DNA of 44,933 bases. Source: a virus. Every line of letters starts with the position of its first letter. Position 1 is the first letter of the stretch. The stretch lies in IMG/VR virus record IMGVR_UViG_3300010391_000059, positions 1 through 44,933 of that record. The stretch is one strand, 5' to 3'. Made by a program: the position numbers and the translations under genes. Shown here piece after piece: positions 32,301-38,978 of the stretch. Below the pieces are notes generated by a model. It was not told the DNA's origin, did no database searches, and saw only the letters and a list, made by a program, of their open reading frames with translations.

Positions 32301-35032
32301 AGCCTACGGAGGTCGCCGCGACGCTACGCGAGTTTGCCAATGCTGCCCGCGCAGACGTGCCAAGCCAGGGCCGCATGTTCTTCCAGCGAGAGACGCCGGT
32401 GGCGGCTTGGAACCGGATCGTCGAACTGCGGCTGGAGCAATGGCGCTTAGGAGAGAAGATCAACAAGCGGTTTGGGGAGATGGCCTCTGGCGGTACGCTC
32501 CAGGCTGAACTCGATCCGACAATTCTGGCGGACTTGGCGAAGTTGGGAGCGGTGATTATTGAGCGCGGCGTGCGAGACTTCGGGGCTTGGTCGAAAGAGA
32601 TGGTCAGCAACGTAGGGGAGCGCATCCGACCGCACCTCAAGGAACTCTGGGAAGCAGCGCGAACAATGGGGCCAACGGTGCGGCTGGAGCGCAAACTGGA
32701 AACCGTCGAGCAAATGCTGGCTCGCCTATCCTTACCAGCGCGCACGATTCTTGCCGAAGGTGAGAAGACGTTTGAACGTGGGACGGTGCGGCGTGAAATT
32801 CGAGAAGAATTCTACGGGGCAGAGCGACCCGGCTACGAACAAACCTACGAGCGGAAGATTTCCGTGGCCGACGTGGACCGAGCGCGCAACGCCCTCAGGG
32901 ACGCTCACGATACCGCAGTTCATTGGATGCAAAGCGCTCAGTCCATGGGGGACGACATCGCTACGGCAGTGGGCCGGTCTGCCGTGGACTACCTGAATCA
33001 AGCCAGCCGCCTTTTCAAGGAAACCGGGACAGCGGGAGGGCGGATTCTCCAATCGCTCCAGAGAAAACAGCGCCCAGAAGCCGGATTACCGCGAGAAGAA
33101 GCGGCTCCGGGATTGGGGGCTGGCGCGGGCCAAGGCAAAGGCCCCGGAGTTGGACCTGGCAAAGGCGGCGCCCCAGGCACCTCGTTGCCCGAACTGATGG
33201 AGCAGGCGCGGGCGCTGGTGGCGCAAGCCAGCTCGCAACTGCGCGGGGTGCGGACGATTCGCCAGCGGGAGCCTGTAACAACCGGACTCATCAATGCCGT
33301 TCGTGAGCGTCGCTGGCCGGACGCTGCGCGATACGCCGTGGATCAACTGCGGCTGAATCTCTTATCCGTGGGTTCCTGGACATTGGACGCGATCGGGAAC
33401 GCAAGCGAGATGGGCCCGCAGGCCATGGCTGGCTTGGGGCATGATCTCGTTTACACAACCCGAAGCGGACAGGTGAGTTTCCCCGCCGTGCGAGGCTTCG
33501 TAGAAGCGGTGAGGAATCGCTGGCGCGAGCGACGCATTCCGATGGACCAGGAAATTGAGGCAGCGTTCGGACGGACAGCGGGCGGCGAACGCTTTGGCCG
33601 GGTTCCGACAGGCGAGCGCCGGAGGCTCACGATGCGTGAGCGACTGGAGCGGCCCGGTGCATTCACATACAGAACTACGAAGGCAAGTGCGGCCTTCGAC
33701 ATCCTGCAAGGTGCCCCGCTGTACGCGAAGAGTGCGATGGACATGGGCGCGAAGCGGCTCGTGGCGACAGCAACGATCTTCCGCGACGCAATCAAGGCGG
33801 CCGATTCCATGAGGCTCGAAGGCGCCCGTCGGCAGACGTTCATCAAACAATTCTTCGAACGACTGCCGGAAGCCACGCGCGAAGAGGCAAACCGTGAAGG
33901 CAATAAGGCGGGATTCAATCGGCCGCTATCGCAGCTCGAAGAACGCTGGGCCGCCTCCACGGTAGGCAGGCTTGTCGTGGACGCCTTCGGGCGCTGGCCG
34001 TTTCAGTTCACCCGCTGGGCTGGCGAAATGCTGGGCTACAATCGCCCGCTGTTTGAGAAGTTGCGTGCCGGGAAAGCAACGCCCGAGGAGATTGGAGCCT
34101 ACGTCGCCAAGACCGCTACCGGATACGGCGGGCTGCTACTGCTCGACTCATTGCTCTACGACCGCACGGATTTCAATTCGATGGAGTACGTTACTGAAAA
34201 CGGCGACCGCGTGCGCATTTCTGGCAGGGAGCCGCTGGCGACCGGGCTATGGTTCTTGGCGCTCGTGAAGGGCGATACCGATAAAGCGGCGGCGGCATTG
34301 CGGTACGCTTCAATCCCTGCGGCAAGGCTTTTTACCGGGGAGGGCGGTCTGGCGACCAGCACTTTCAAGGCGTTCTACCAGGCAGCGCAGAACCCGCAGA
34401 ACGATCCGCGCGCGCTTCGCCGGGAGCTCTCCACGCAGTTCAACAAAGCCATCCCAGGACAGGCGTTACTGAGCACGCTGAAAACTCTTTTCGACCAAAC
34501 CATCCGCGAGGGGCCTGGGGCGAACCTGCCGGTAATTTCCAGAGCTTTACCGGCGCGCATCAAGCCTACCACGGGAGAGCCGCAGCGCCCGACACAACGT
34601 ATTCCTGGCACAGAAACGGAACTGCCCTCGATCCAAGGGACGCCTATTCCTGGCATGGTCCGCGTAACCGATCCAGTTGAGCGGCTTTTGACGCGCTACA
34701 GCCTGATGGTTTACAGGGGCTTGCGGCAACCGATTGCCGGATTCCCGCCAGGCGAAGTTCCGCCCGAATATCGCAGAGAGTGGGAAAGCGAGCTTGGCAA
34801 AGAACGGAAACGGCTGCTCACGCCGATGGCGCAAAGACTGGGGCGCGGGGAATTGGAACGGCTGCCGGATGAAAGTATGCGCAAACGCATCCAGACGCTC
34901 GACGCTATGGCGGCGCGTATCGCCACGATGCGCGTAAGCCGTGCGCATGGCGGCGTTCCCAAGCTCACCGAAAGACGGCCGACGTTCAGGGAGAGGGCTG
35001 GGCCGGAAATCTACCAACCGGAGGCGCGATAG
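29342..35032 (+). CDS. Giant polyvalent ejection protein with DdrB/ParB-like domain (1896 aa)
   Basis: The N-terminus holds three exact-period repeats RVD[DK]FMA (residues 4-10, 20-26, 36-42), then a Pro/Ala-rich linker and hydrophobic helices (about 130-175). Residues about 640-800 match the DdrB-like ParB domain of polyvalent phage proteins: VYKLVELDELEASHNAM, FKPERIANTDPTHVNGP, TGLVLGGNGRVMIL. The remaining about 1,000 residues are mostly helical with a hydrophobic patch near TGYGGLLLLDSLLY. Such proteins are packaged and ejected with the DNA and may act as nucleases or defence blockers in the new host. The ParB-like call is confident; activity is not shown. Confidence 0.8.
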   Translation: MATRVDDFMAGQQLAAPRNRVDDFMALEQTPPAASRVDKFMAGKIAAPAKPHIGQRAQAATQRFLQTDPISRVLGAVAPRLAPISQQMGLPTATEVAQRHLPEPGQPFTPKGIAKQAVGVAGRAAAGVIDFLQSPAGLAATAATIASGGAAAPALVKFGFLPTMGAETVVAGKEFLQKPTPENAERFFTTGAVTALVGTQAVPKPIPPAPRPAPAFEFGVRRPEGPYGRVLYEPPAVGEDIVAEVLRRQPSGTAPLPRNLRPQEPPPEAAIPPRPVTPQPVPAIQPAAAPPPQGEFTAEAIAAPKPITPLAKPPAQPAPKAEVPVGPYAAVKGNLGKEIALLEKEVERLTPGKIAEVRQMAQEGEYAPETYRDTLNFELKRIRTKGVYPTREAKTVTPVELSEHQMRNIVETAGGKWRGVQKGFGEIGDSALFDDPQTGSTLAVPLDRLTEATVLEKMVESRKKFAEPAEPGVTPEAPAERRLEVPRTQTFDTWLQDTYNLTHDRLMALPAEEQANIRADFNRDRRWHAPQIAERMIQERRTGAGLAPEGLGERREPRDYAVEADVFAEQAREGLARVEAAQPQFERHLAEGRAANARFGGGIERYVEASRKLAGERRRAIDVTAEVVEERPERLIAEVRQPIVGIRGRETLVDTETAQHPAVYKLVELDELEASHNAMTFEENPRYPKGVQERDYRGSKEAQQQVIQSAQNFKPERIANTDPTHVNGPPMTDPTGLVLGGNGRVMILKRAYDQLGKGEDYKAYLREHAQEFGLDPAQIDALEKPVLVREMTAAPSGVEGMRRIGKELNAPVTKALGLEEAAVSAGKNLSKASADRIANELAKLGEDSTLRQVFDANPKMIREVLAEDAMIAETERAKYFTPEGLLTSAGKDFVEKAFLGSVIDDVPTLRALPKSLVAKLERSIPALMELKNRTDDWNIIGDVKEAGKLIASAQARGVKLSDMLAQGGLFGEVPARVGQLAELLSRKPTEVAATLREFANAARADVPSQGRMFFQRETPVAAWNRIVELRLEQWRLGEKINKRFGEMASGGTLQAELDPTILADLAKLGAVIIERGVRDFGAWSKEMVSNVGERIRPHLKELWEAARTMGPTVRLERKLETVEQMLARLSLPARTILAEGEKTFERGTVRREIREEFYGAERPGYEQTYERKISVADVDRARNALRDAHDTAVHWMQSAQSMGDDIATAVGRSAVDYLNQASRLFKETGTAGGRILQSLQRKQRPEAGLPREEAAPGLGAGAGQGKGPGVGPGKGGAPGTSLPELMEQARALVAQASSQLRGVRTIRQREPVTTGLINAVRERRWPDAARYAVDQLRLNLLSVGSWTLDAIGNASEMGPQAMAGLGHDLVYTTRSGQVSFPAVRGFVEAVRNRWRERRIPMDQEIEAAFGRTAGGERFGRVPTGERRRLTMRERLERPGAFTYRTTKASAAFDILQGAPLYAKSAMDMGAKRLVATATIFRDAIKAADSMRLEGARRQTFIKQFFERLPEATREEANREGNKAGFNRPLSQLEERWAASTVGRLVVDAFGRWPFQFTRWAGEMLGYNRPLFEKLRAGKATPEEIGAYVAKTATGYGGLLLLDSLLYDRTDFNSMEYVTENGDRVRISGREPLATGLWFLALVKGDTDKAAAALRYASIPAARLFTGEGGLATSTFKAFYQAAQNPQNDPRALRRELSTQFNKAIPGQALLSTLKTLFDQTIREGPGANLPVISRALPARIKPTTGEPQRPTQRIPGTETELPSIQGTPIPGMVRVTDPVERLLTRYSLMVYRGLRQPIAGFPPGEVPPEYRREWESELGKERKRLLTPMAQRLGRGELERLPDESMRKRIQTLDAMAARIATMRVSRAHGGVPKLTERRPTFRERAGPEIYQPEAR
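29351..29467 (+). repeat. Three 48-bp-period peptide repeats RVD(D/K)FMA
   Basis: Starting at 29351, 29399 and 29447, each unit encodes RVDDFMA or RVDKFMA with an exact 16-codon period. The intervening residues and codons differ, so the peptide rather than the DNA is conserved. Confidence 0.85.
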
Positions 35033-35332
35033 ATGCAGGGAGAGCTGTCTGGCTTGGCGGAGTTGGCAAAGGCGTTGGGGCCTTATGGGGCAGTGATTGT
35101 CTATTTGCTCTGGAGGGATGTCGTTCAGCCAATTCGCAGCCGGCGGAACGGCAAGACTAATTCCAACGGGAAAACCGCCTACGCTACCGAGGCCGACGTA
35201 GGACGTTTGGCAACCAGCTTCCGAGAGTATCGCGCAAAGTCCGAGGAGAATGATGTCGAGATCAGGGAGCGGCTTGTGCGCGTGGAAACCTTGCTGGAAG
35301 CGGACGGACACCACCACGGGAGGAATCCATGA
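35033..35332 (+). CDS. Holin-like / membrane-anchored coiled-coil protein (99 aa)
   Basis: One N-terminal hydrophobic segment (YGAVIVYLLWRDVV, about residues 18-31) then a basic stretch and a C-terminal helix (SFREYRAKSEENDVEIRERLVRVETLLE). This layout is common in small lysis-cassette membrane proteins. It begins directly after the giant gene's TAG. Confidence 0.6.
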   Translation: MQGELSGLAELAKALGPYGAVIVYLLWRDVVQPIRSRRNGKTNSNGKTAYATEADVGRLATSFREYRAKSEENDVEIRERLVRVETLLEADGHHHGRNP

Positions 35333-35356
35333 AGATGGCAAAAGAGGAACAACGAA

Positions 35357-35632
35357 ATGAATTGGCTTGAGCGATTCTTCTTGAAACGGGTTTTCAGTTG
35401 GCTCTGCAAGAGGCTCGACGGCCACAAGACGAAGCTCGGCGGCGCTGGTCAAATTCTCGCTGGCCTTTCCTTTATCGCAATGGGGATTTCCGAAGGGAGT
35501 TACGAGAAGACCATTGCCGGTTTCGCCCTTGCTGGGCATGGCCTGAAAGATATTGGCTTGGCCGGGAAGTTCGAGAAACAGACGGCCGCACTGGCCGTCT
35601 CGGATGAAGAAAAACGGAGGCTTCTACCATGA
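35357..35632 (+). CDS. Holin-like protein (91 aa)
   Basis: Two moderately hydrophobic helices (GGAGQILAGLSFIAMGISEG and KTIAGFALAGHGLKDIGLAG) with charged ends. The layout is found in small phage proteins encoded just before endolysin; a holin or a related membrane protein is likely. It overlaps the next gene by 4 bp. Confidence 0.6.
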   Translation: MNWLERFFLKRVFSWLCKRLDGHKTKLGGAGQILAGLSFIAMGISEGSYEKTIAGFALAGHGLKDIGLAGKFEKQTAALAVSDEEKRRLLP

Positions 35633-35883
35633 CGACAGATCAAAAGATTGACATTATTTACAGATTGCTGACTGGGGCCAGATTCCGCTCCACCAATGGC
35701 GCGAACGAGCTTAAGATTCTCTCGGAAGGCACCGGCTCTTGGTTCCCTCACGGACCGACAGGCAGGAAATTCCGGGTCGGGACGAAGGCGCAAAATGAGG
35801 CTGGAACCTACGTGAAGCTAGAGGACGACGGTAACTGGAGTTCGTACCCTGTCATTGAAGCGATCCTGCCCCTGACGGAGTAG
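35629..35883 (+). CDS. Small hypothetical protein of the lysis region (84 aa)
   Basis: Soluble, begins MTTDQKIDIIYRLLTG and is beta-like after that (GTGSWFPHGPTGRKFRVG; YVKLEDDGNWSSYPVIEAILPL). No family recognised. It sits between the holin-like and endolysin genes with 4-bp and 2-bp junctions, so it belongs to the lysis operon. Confidence 0.65.
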   Translation: MTTDQKIDIIYRLLTGARFRSTNGANELKILSEGTGSWFPHGPTGRKFRVGTKAQNEAGTYVKLEDDGNWSSYPVIEAILPLTE

Positions 35884-35885
35884 CC

Positions 35886-36314
35886 ATGGGCCGATCCCTT
35901 GATGATCTTTGTTCCTGCATCCGTCCGCAATTTGACACCTTCCTGAAACGTGCCGCCGAAGAACTTGGCTTCGTAATGATCGTGGTCGGGACCGGACGCA
36001 CGCAGAAAAAACAGTCAGAGAACATCGCTAACTTGGTTTCCTTCACCGTTGCTTCCAAGCATCTTCCGCAACCTGTTTGCCATAAATCCCATGCTGGCGA
36101 CGTTGTTCCGCAACACCTTTCCATCAAGAAACGTTGGGCACCGGAAGACCCCGACTGGCTCCGTCTCGGGCTTCTCGGAGAAGACTGCGGCCTGCGCTGG
36201 GGCGGACGCTGGGCCGGTAACTGGCACCGGGACGGCGATCCGCACAGCAGAGAGCCGGACTGCCCGCACTTCGACGTTGCAGTAATTCACCCACCCCCAG
36301 CCCCACAGTCCTAG
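35886..36314 (+). CDS. M15-family peptidase endolysin (142 aa)
   Basis: The zinc-peptidase pattern of L-Ala-D-Glu/VanY-type phage lysins is present: GTGRTQKKQ, a His/Asp block in VCHKSHAGDVVP (about 64-74), WAPEDPDWLRLGLLGEDCGLRWGGRW, and the closing CPHFDVA with the last zinc histidine (about 128). It cleaves the peptide part of the cell wall. Length is normal. Its end overlaps the operator at 36306-36324. Confidence 0.87.
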   Translation: MGRSLDDLCSCIRPQFDTFLKRAAEELGFVMIVVGTGRTQKKQSENIANLVSFTVASKHLPQPVCHKSHAGDVVPQHLSIKKRWAPEDPDWLRLGLLGEDCGLRWGGRWAGNWHRDGDPHSREPDCPHFDVAVIHPPPAPQS

Positions 36315-36324
36315 TACCTACAAT
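36306..36324 (-). promoter_or_regulatory. Operator next to the repressor gene
   Basis: Minus-strand ATTGTAGGTACTAGGACTG matches the operators at 2579 and 3326 at 17 of 19 or better. It lies about 70 bp upstream of the predicted start of the Xre-type gene, in the opposite orientation, and overlaps the last codons of the endolysin gene. Confidence 0.7.
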
Positions 36325-36347
36325 CTTACGATCAGCAGGATAAAACC

Positions 36348-36376
36348 TTGACAATGAGGTTGCGCCTGATTAGTCT
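36348..36376 (+). promoter_or_regulatory. Promoter of the repressor gene, apparently leaderless
   Basis: TTGACA (36348-36353), 17 bp, TAGTCT (36371-36376). The expected start point, about 7 nt later, falls on or next to the ATG at 36383. No Shine-Dalgarno sequence precedes that ATG, so the mRNA would be leaderless, as with lambda cI made from PRM. Confidence 0.65.
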
Positions 36377-36382
36377 GCGTCT

Positions 36383-36577
36383 ATGACACGGACAACGAAC
36401 TTGGGGAAATCGCTGGCGCTTTACCGCGTTACTCGCGGGATCACGCTGCAGACAATGGCGCTGGAAATGTCTATTGATGCGGCCACGCTGTCGCGGATCG
36501 AGCGCGGCGGTCAGCCGGACACTACCAACCTGCTGAAGCTGTGGACGTGGCTGATGCGGGATGAAGGAATGAAATGA
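36383..36577 (+). CDS. Xre-family HTH regulator, probable phage repressor (64 aa)
   Basis: A bare Xre helix-turn-helix: LGKSLALYRVTRGITLQTMALEMSIDAATLSRIERG (about residues 7-43), with the recognition helix in ATLSRIERG and a short C-terminal helix. There is no cleavage or dimerisation domain, so it resembles Cro or a minimal repressor. The nearby operator and the same motif at the early promoters suggest it binds GTACTAGGAC; this is inference. It is followed by an ATGA overlap. Confidence 0.82.
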   Translation: MTRTTNLGKSLALYRVTRGITLQTMALEMSIDAATLSRIERGGQPDTTNLLKLWTWLMRDEGMK

Positions 36578-36963
36578 AGTTTGAAATCAAGGCTCGATAC
36601 GATGGCCCGGTACTATTTTCGGTTGAGGCGGAATCGCTGAAACTCGCAGTCGAAGCCGCCGTCAGAGCGAAAGCCAACCTGCGCGGGAGCGACCTGCGCG
36701 GGGCGATAATCGCACCAAAAGTCAGAATCGCCCGCTCTCCTCTGCAAATCTTGGGCCTGTGTTATCCAGTGATTATCTGGGATGAACACATGAAGATCGG
36801 CTGCGAGTTCCATGGCCTTGCAGAGTGGAAGGCTTTCAGTGACGAGCAGATTTCCAGCATGGGCCCAAGCAACGCTCTGACTTTCTGGCGGGCGCACAAG
36901 GATGGTTTATTTGCCATTGCGGAAAGCGATGGTCGCGGCACGCAGGTGGAGTTCGTGAAATGA
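36574..36963 (+). CDS. Phage protein with short pentapeptide-like segment (129 aa)
   Basis: The N-terminal part MKFEIKARYDGPVLFSVEAESLKLAVEAAVRAKANLRGSDLRGA ends in two pentapeptide-type units (ANLRG, SDLRG). The C-terminal domain KIGCEFHGLAEWKAF, ALTFWRAHKD belongs to a phage family where the number of pentapeptide units varies. Function unknown. It overlaps the repressor gene by 4 bp. Confidence 0.75.
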   Translation: MKFEIKARYDGPVLFSVEAESLKLAVEAAVRAKANLRGSDLRGAIIAPKVRIARSPLQILGLCYPVIIWDEHMKIGCEFHGLAEWKAFSDEQISSMGPSNALTFWRAHKDGLFAIAESDGRGTQVEFVK

Positions 36964-37178
36964 GCAGCACGGCGATTCCGCTGCGGCAGGCAAGAATCTG
37001 CTTGGATTGCGATGTCCTTACCGACGACTTGTTCCGCTGTCCCGGCTGCGGTGGCAAGGTTCTCTTCCCGCTGGAATGCTGGCTGGGGAAACTTTCCGGG
37101 GCGAAGACGGAACTGACCGTCGCGGACAAGAAGCTGCTGAAAGAGATGGGAGTATCGAGCGGAGAGAGCCGACCATGA
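36960..37178 (+). CDS. Small zinc-ribbon protein (72 aa)
   Basis: CLDCDVLTDDLFRCPGCGGKV (residues about 14-34) is a compact zinc ribbon; the rest is a helical tail (VADKKLLKEMGV). It starts and ends in ATGA overlaps. No function recognised. Confidence 0.72.
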   Translation: MSSTAIPLRQARICLDCDVLTDDLFRCPGCGGKVLFPLECWLGKLSGAKTELTVADKKLLKEMGVSSGESRP

Positions 37179-37351
37179 CAGATAGAATCCGCAGCTCCAT
37201 CTGTGGGCCGGATGGGATGCACCCCGCTCATTGCCTCGGAAAAGGGGCATGCATTCACTGCGGCCGGAAACGTTTCAAGGGGCATGTGCCTTCCCGGTGC
37301 GCACTTTGCAACTGGGACAAGAAGCAGCCCAAGAGAGCGAAACAGCGGTAA
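37175..37351 (+). CDS. Small Cys/His zinc-binding protein (58 aa)
   Basis: Cys and His residues in ICGPDGMHPAHC, ACIHCGRK and RCALCNWD would make one or two zinc sites. The tail is basic (KKQPKRAKQR). I took the ATG at 37175, which overlaps the previous stop as ATGA, rather than a longer frame without support. Role unknown. Confidence 0.7.
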   Translation: MTDRIRSSICGPDGMHPAHCLGKGACIHCGRKRFKGHVPSRCALCNWDKKQPKRAKQR

Positions 37352-37355
37352 GCTG

Positions 37356-37455
37356 ACGAGTTCCTGGCGACCAGCAGCGCCGGAACGCCTCGCCGGGTGG
37401 CGACAGACCCGGACTCTGGCGGCTCGCGGGCCAGCTCCCGTGCTAGCCCGCGAGC
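37356..37455 (+). other. Three consecutive strong stem-loops between genes
   Basis: Stem 1: GTTCC/GGAAC plus GGCG/CGCC with one bulged T (37360-37386). Stem 2: CCGGGT/ACCCGG (37393-37412). Stem 3: GCTCGCGGGC/GCCCGCGAGC, exact 10 bp (37422-37455). None is followed by a T run, so they are not a simple terminator. They end 7 nt before the AAAGGAG of the next gene. A small RNA or a structured leader is possible. Confidence 0.5.
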
Positions 37456-37473
37456 GACCTAAAGGAGCGGCCA

Positions 37474-37755
37474 ATGGGAGTAAAGGAAATCCAGGAAGTG
37501 CTGAAAGCGTACCTTGGCAGCGCCGAAACGTATCGGATAAGATTTCGCGGTGAGCCCTTTCTTTTGATCGGCTCCATTAAAGACGGCAGGCCGTGGGAGG
37601 GAGCAATAGCTCGCCAACAGGACTTCGACGAGTTCAACGATTCGTTTGCACACCTGTATGAAAATGGGACTATTCTTCGGCGGGGTAAACAAATCGGCAG
37701 CCGGGAGGATATCGCTATGGAGGAGGGGGGAACGGCATTAGGCGATGGACTTTGA
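37474..37755 (+). CDS. Hypothetical protein (93 aa)
   Basis: Begins MGVKEIQEVLKAYLGSAETYRIRFRGEPFLLIG, mixed alpha/beta, no cysteine motif or membrane segment. Good ribosome site (AAAGGAG). It overlaps the exonuclease gene by 11 bp, so it may be expressed with the recombination genes. Confidence 0.65.
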   Translation: MGVKEIQEVLKAYLGSAETYRIRFRGEPFLLIGSIKDGRPWEGAIARQQDFDEFNDSFAHLYENGTILRRGKQIGSREDIAMEEGGTALGDGL

Positions 37756-38695
37756 AACCGAGCACCGGACGATGTTGGGCGGATCAGACGCCGCCTCCTT
37801 GCTGAACGAGGGCTGGGGCTGCAAGCGGCGGCTACACTATCAGAAGCGCGGGACGCCGGAGGATTTCCCCTACAGCCCGGCGGTGTTCGAAAGAGGCAAG
37901 GTCCTGGAGCCGGTGGCAGCCAAGATGTACAAGAAGGCTACCGGACGCAAACTGATCAGGCCGCGCGTGGTACGTCGCCACAAAGACCATGCATACCTCG
38001 CGGTGCACGCCGACAGGTTCATCGAGCACCCGCAGCTTCAGGTTCCTGGGCCGCTGGAAATCAAAACCATGCGGCGGGAAGAGTTTTTGCGAACGAAGCG
38101 GGGCGGGCTACGCCCGGACTACATTCTGCAACTCCAATGGGCCATGATGGTGACACGCTTTCTGTGGGGCAGCTTCGCTATTCTGTGGCCGGACGGCTGG
38201 GAATTGCTGTGGTTCGACGTGGCCCGAGACGAAGAGCTTTGCCAAAGGCTGTTCGAGGCCGGCGTGGAGGAGTGGCCCAGGATCGAGAACGGCCCCTTGC
38301 CTGAGCCGCTGCCAGCCAAAGACCCTCGCTGCCGGGCCTGCCCATTCCGTATAACCTGCCGCGGGGCAGAGTTGGCGGCCCTGGAAGCCCAGGAAGTCGG
38401 CGAAGAAGGGGAAATGGTGCGGGACTCTTCCCTGGCCTTGCTGGTGGCCGAATACAACGAGCGGCGGGCAATTGTGGAAGAGGCTCAAGAGCTTTTCGAT
38501 GAGACGAAAGGGGCACTGAAGGTCGGCGTCGGAGACCGGAAGCGCGTGGACTCAGGCGTCGGCCGGGTGTACTCGTGGCAGGGGCGGCCAGGGAAGCGGA
38601 TCAGCCCGGAACTGGTAAGGCAGAAGCACCCAGAGATTTTGCCGGAGGTGGAGGTTCCTAGCGCAGGGCGGGAGTTTTTCAGGGTGTTTTCGTGA
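37745..38695 (+). CDS. YqaJ-like recombination exonuclease with Fe-S-type cysteines (316 aa)
   Basis: PD-(D/E)xK nuclease of the YqaJ/Cas4 type: LGGSDAASLLNEGWGCKRRL, LAVHADRFIEHP with the catalytic Asp (about 86), GPLEIKTM with ExK (about 104-106), YILQLQWAMMV. A CRACPFRITC cluster (about 197-206), with an earlier Cys in GWGCKRR, is arranged as in Cas4/AddB-type Fe-S sites. It chews 5' ends to give single-stranded DNA for the RecT-like protein encoded two genes later. Confidence 0.85.
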   Translation: MDFETEHRTMLGGSDAASLLNEGWGCKRRLHYQKRGTPEDFPYSPAVFERGKVLEPVAAKMYKKATGRKLIRPRVVRRHKDHAYLAVHADRFIEHPQLQVPGPLEIKTMRREEFLRTKRGGLRPDYILQLQWAMMVTRFLWGSFAILWPDGWELLWFDVARDEELCQRLFEAGVEEWPRIENGPLPEPLPAKDPRCRACPFRITCRGAELAALEAQEVGEEGEMVRDSSLALLVAEYNERRAIVEEAQELFDETKGALKVGVGDRKRVDSGVGRVYSWQGRPGKRISPELVRQKHPEILPEVEVPSAGREFFRVFS

Positions 38696-38970
38696 GAATA
38701 ACATATCCTTACGGAGTGAACAGCGTCCAAGAGGCCCTGGACAAAACTTTGCCTGGTGGCTTCGTCGTAATTGGTACGGATCAGTCGCCTGGGGAACCTG
38801 CTTGCCTGGTAATAAAAGAAGTCCAGGTTTTCCCTGGGCTCCAATGGGAAGTTAGGCTCATTTATGTTCTGGATGATCTAGAATTGGCGCAGCAATATGT
38901 GCGCGATCAACCCGGGGATTTTTCCAGATATACGATCTGTGAGATTTTGGAAACAAGGATAAAGTCATAG
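38692..38970 (+). CDS. Hypothetical protein between exonuclease and annealing protein (92 aa)
   Basis: GTG start overlapping the previous stop (GTGA). Beta-like N-terminus (GGFVVIGTDQSPG; VRLIYVLDDLELAQQYV) and helical end. Not recognised. Its base composition is slightly more AT-rich than its neighbours. Confidence 0.6.
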   Translation: MRITYPYGVNSVQEALDKTLPGGFVVIGTDQSPGEPACLVIKEVQVFPGLQWEVRLIYVLDDLELAQQYVRDQPGDFSRYTICEILETRIKS

Positions 38971-38978
38971 GAGGTCTG

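Noticed and set aside
37352-37390. CTGACGA followed by a stem, resembling the core of a hammerhead ribozyme
   Set aside because: The required GAAA after stem II is missing (GGAAC is followed by GCC), and no cleavage triplet/stem III arrangement fits.
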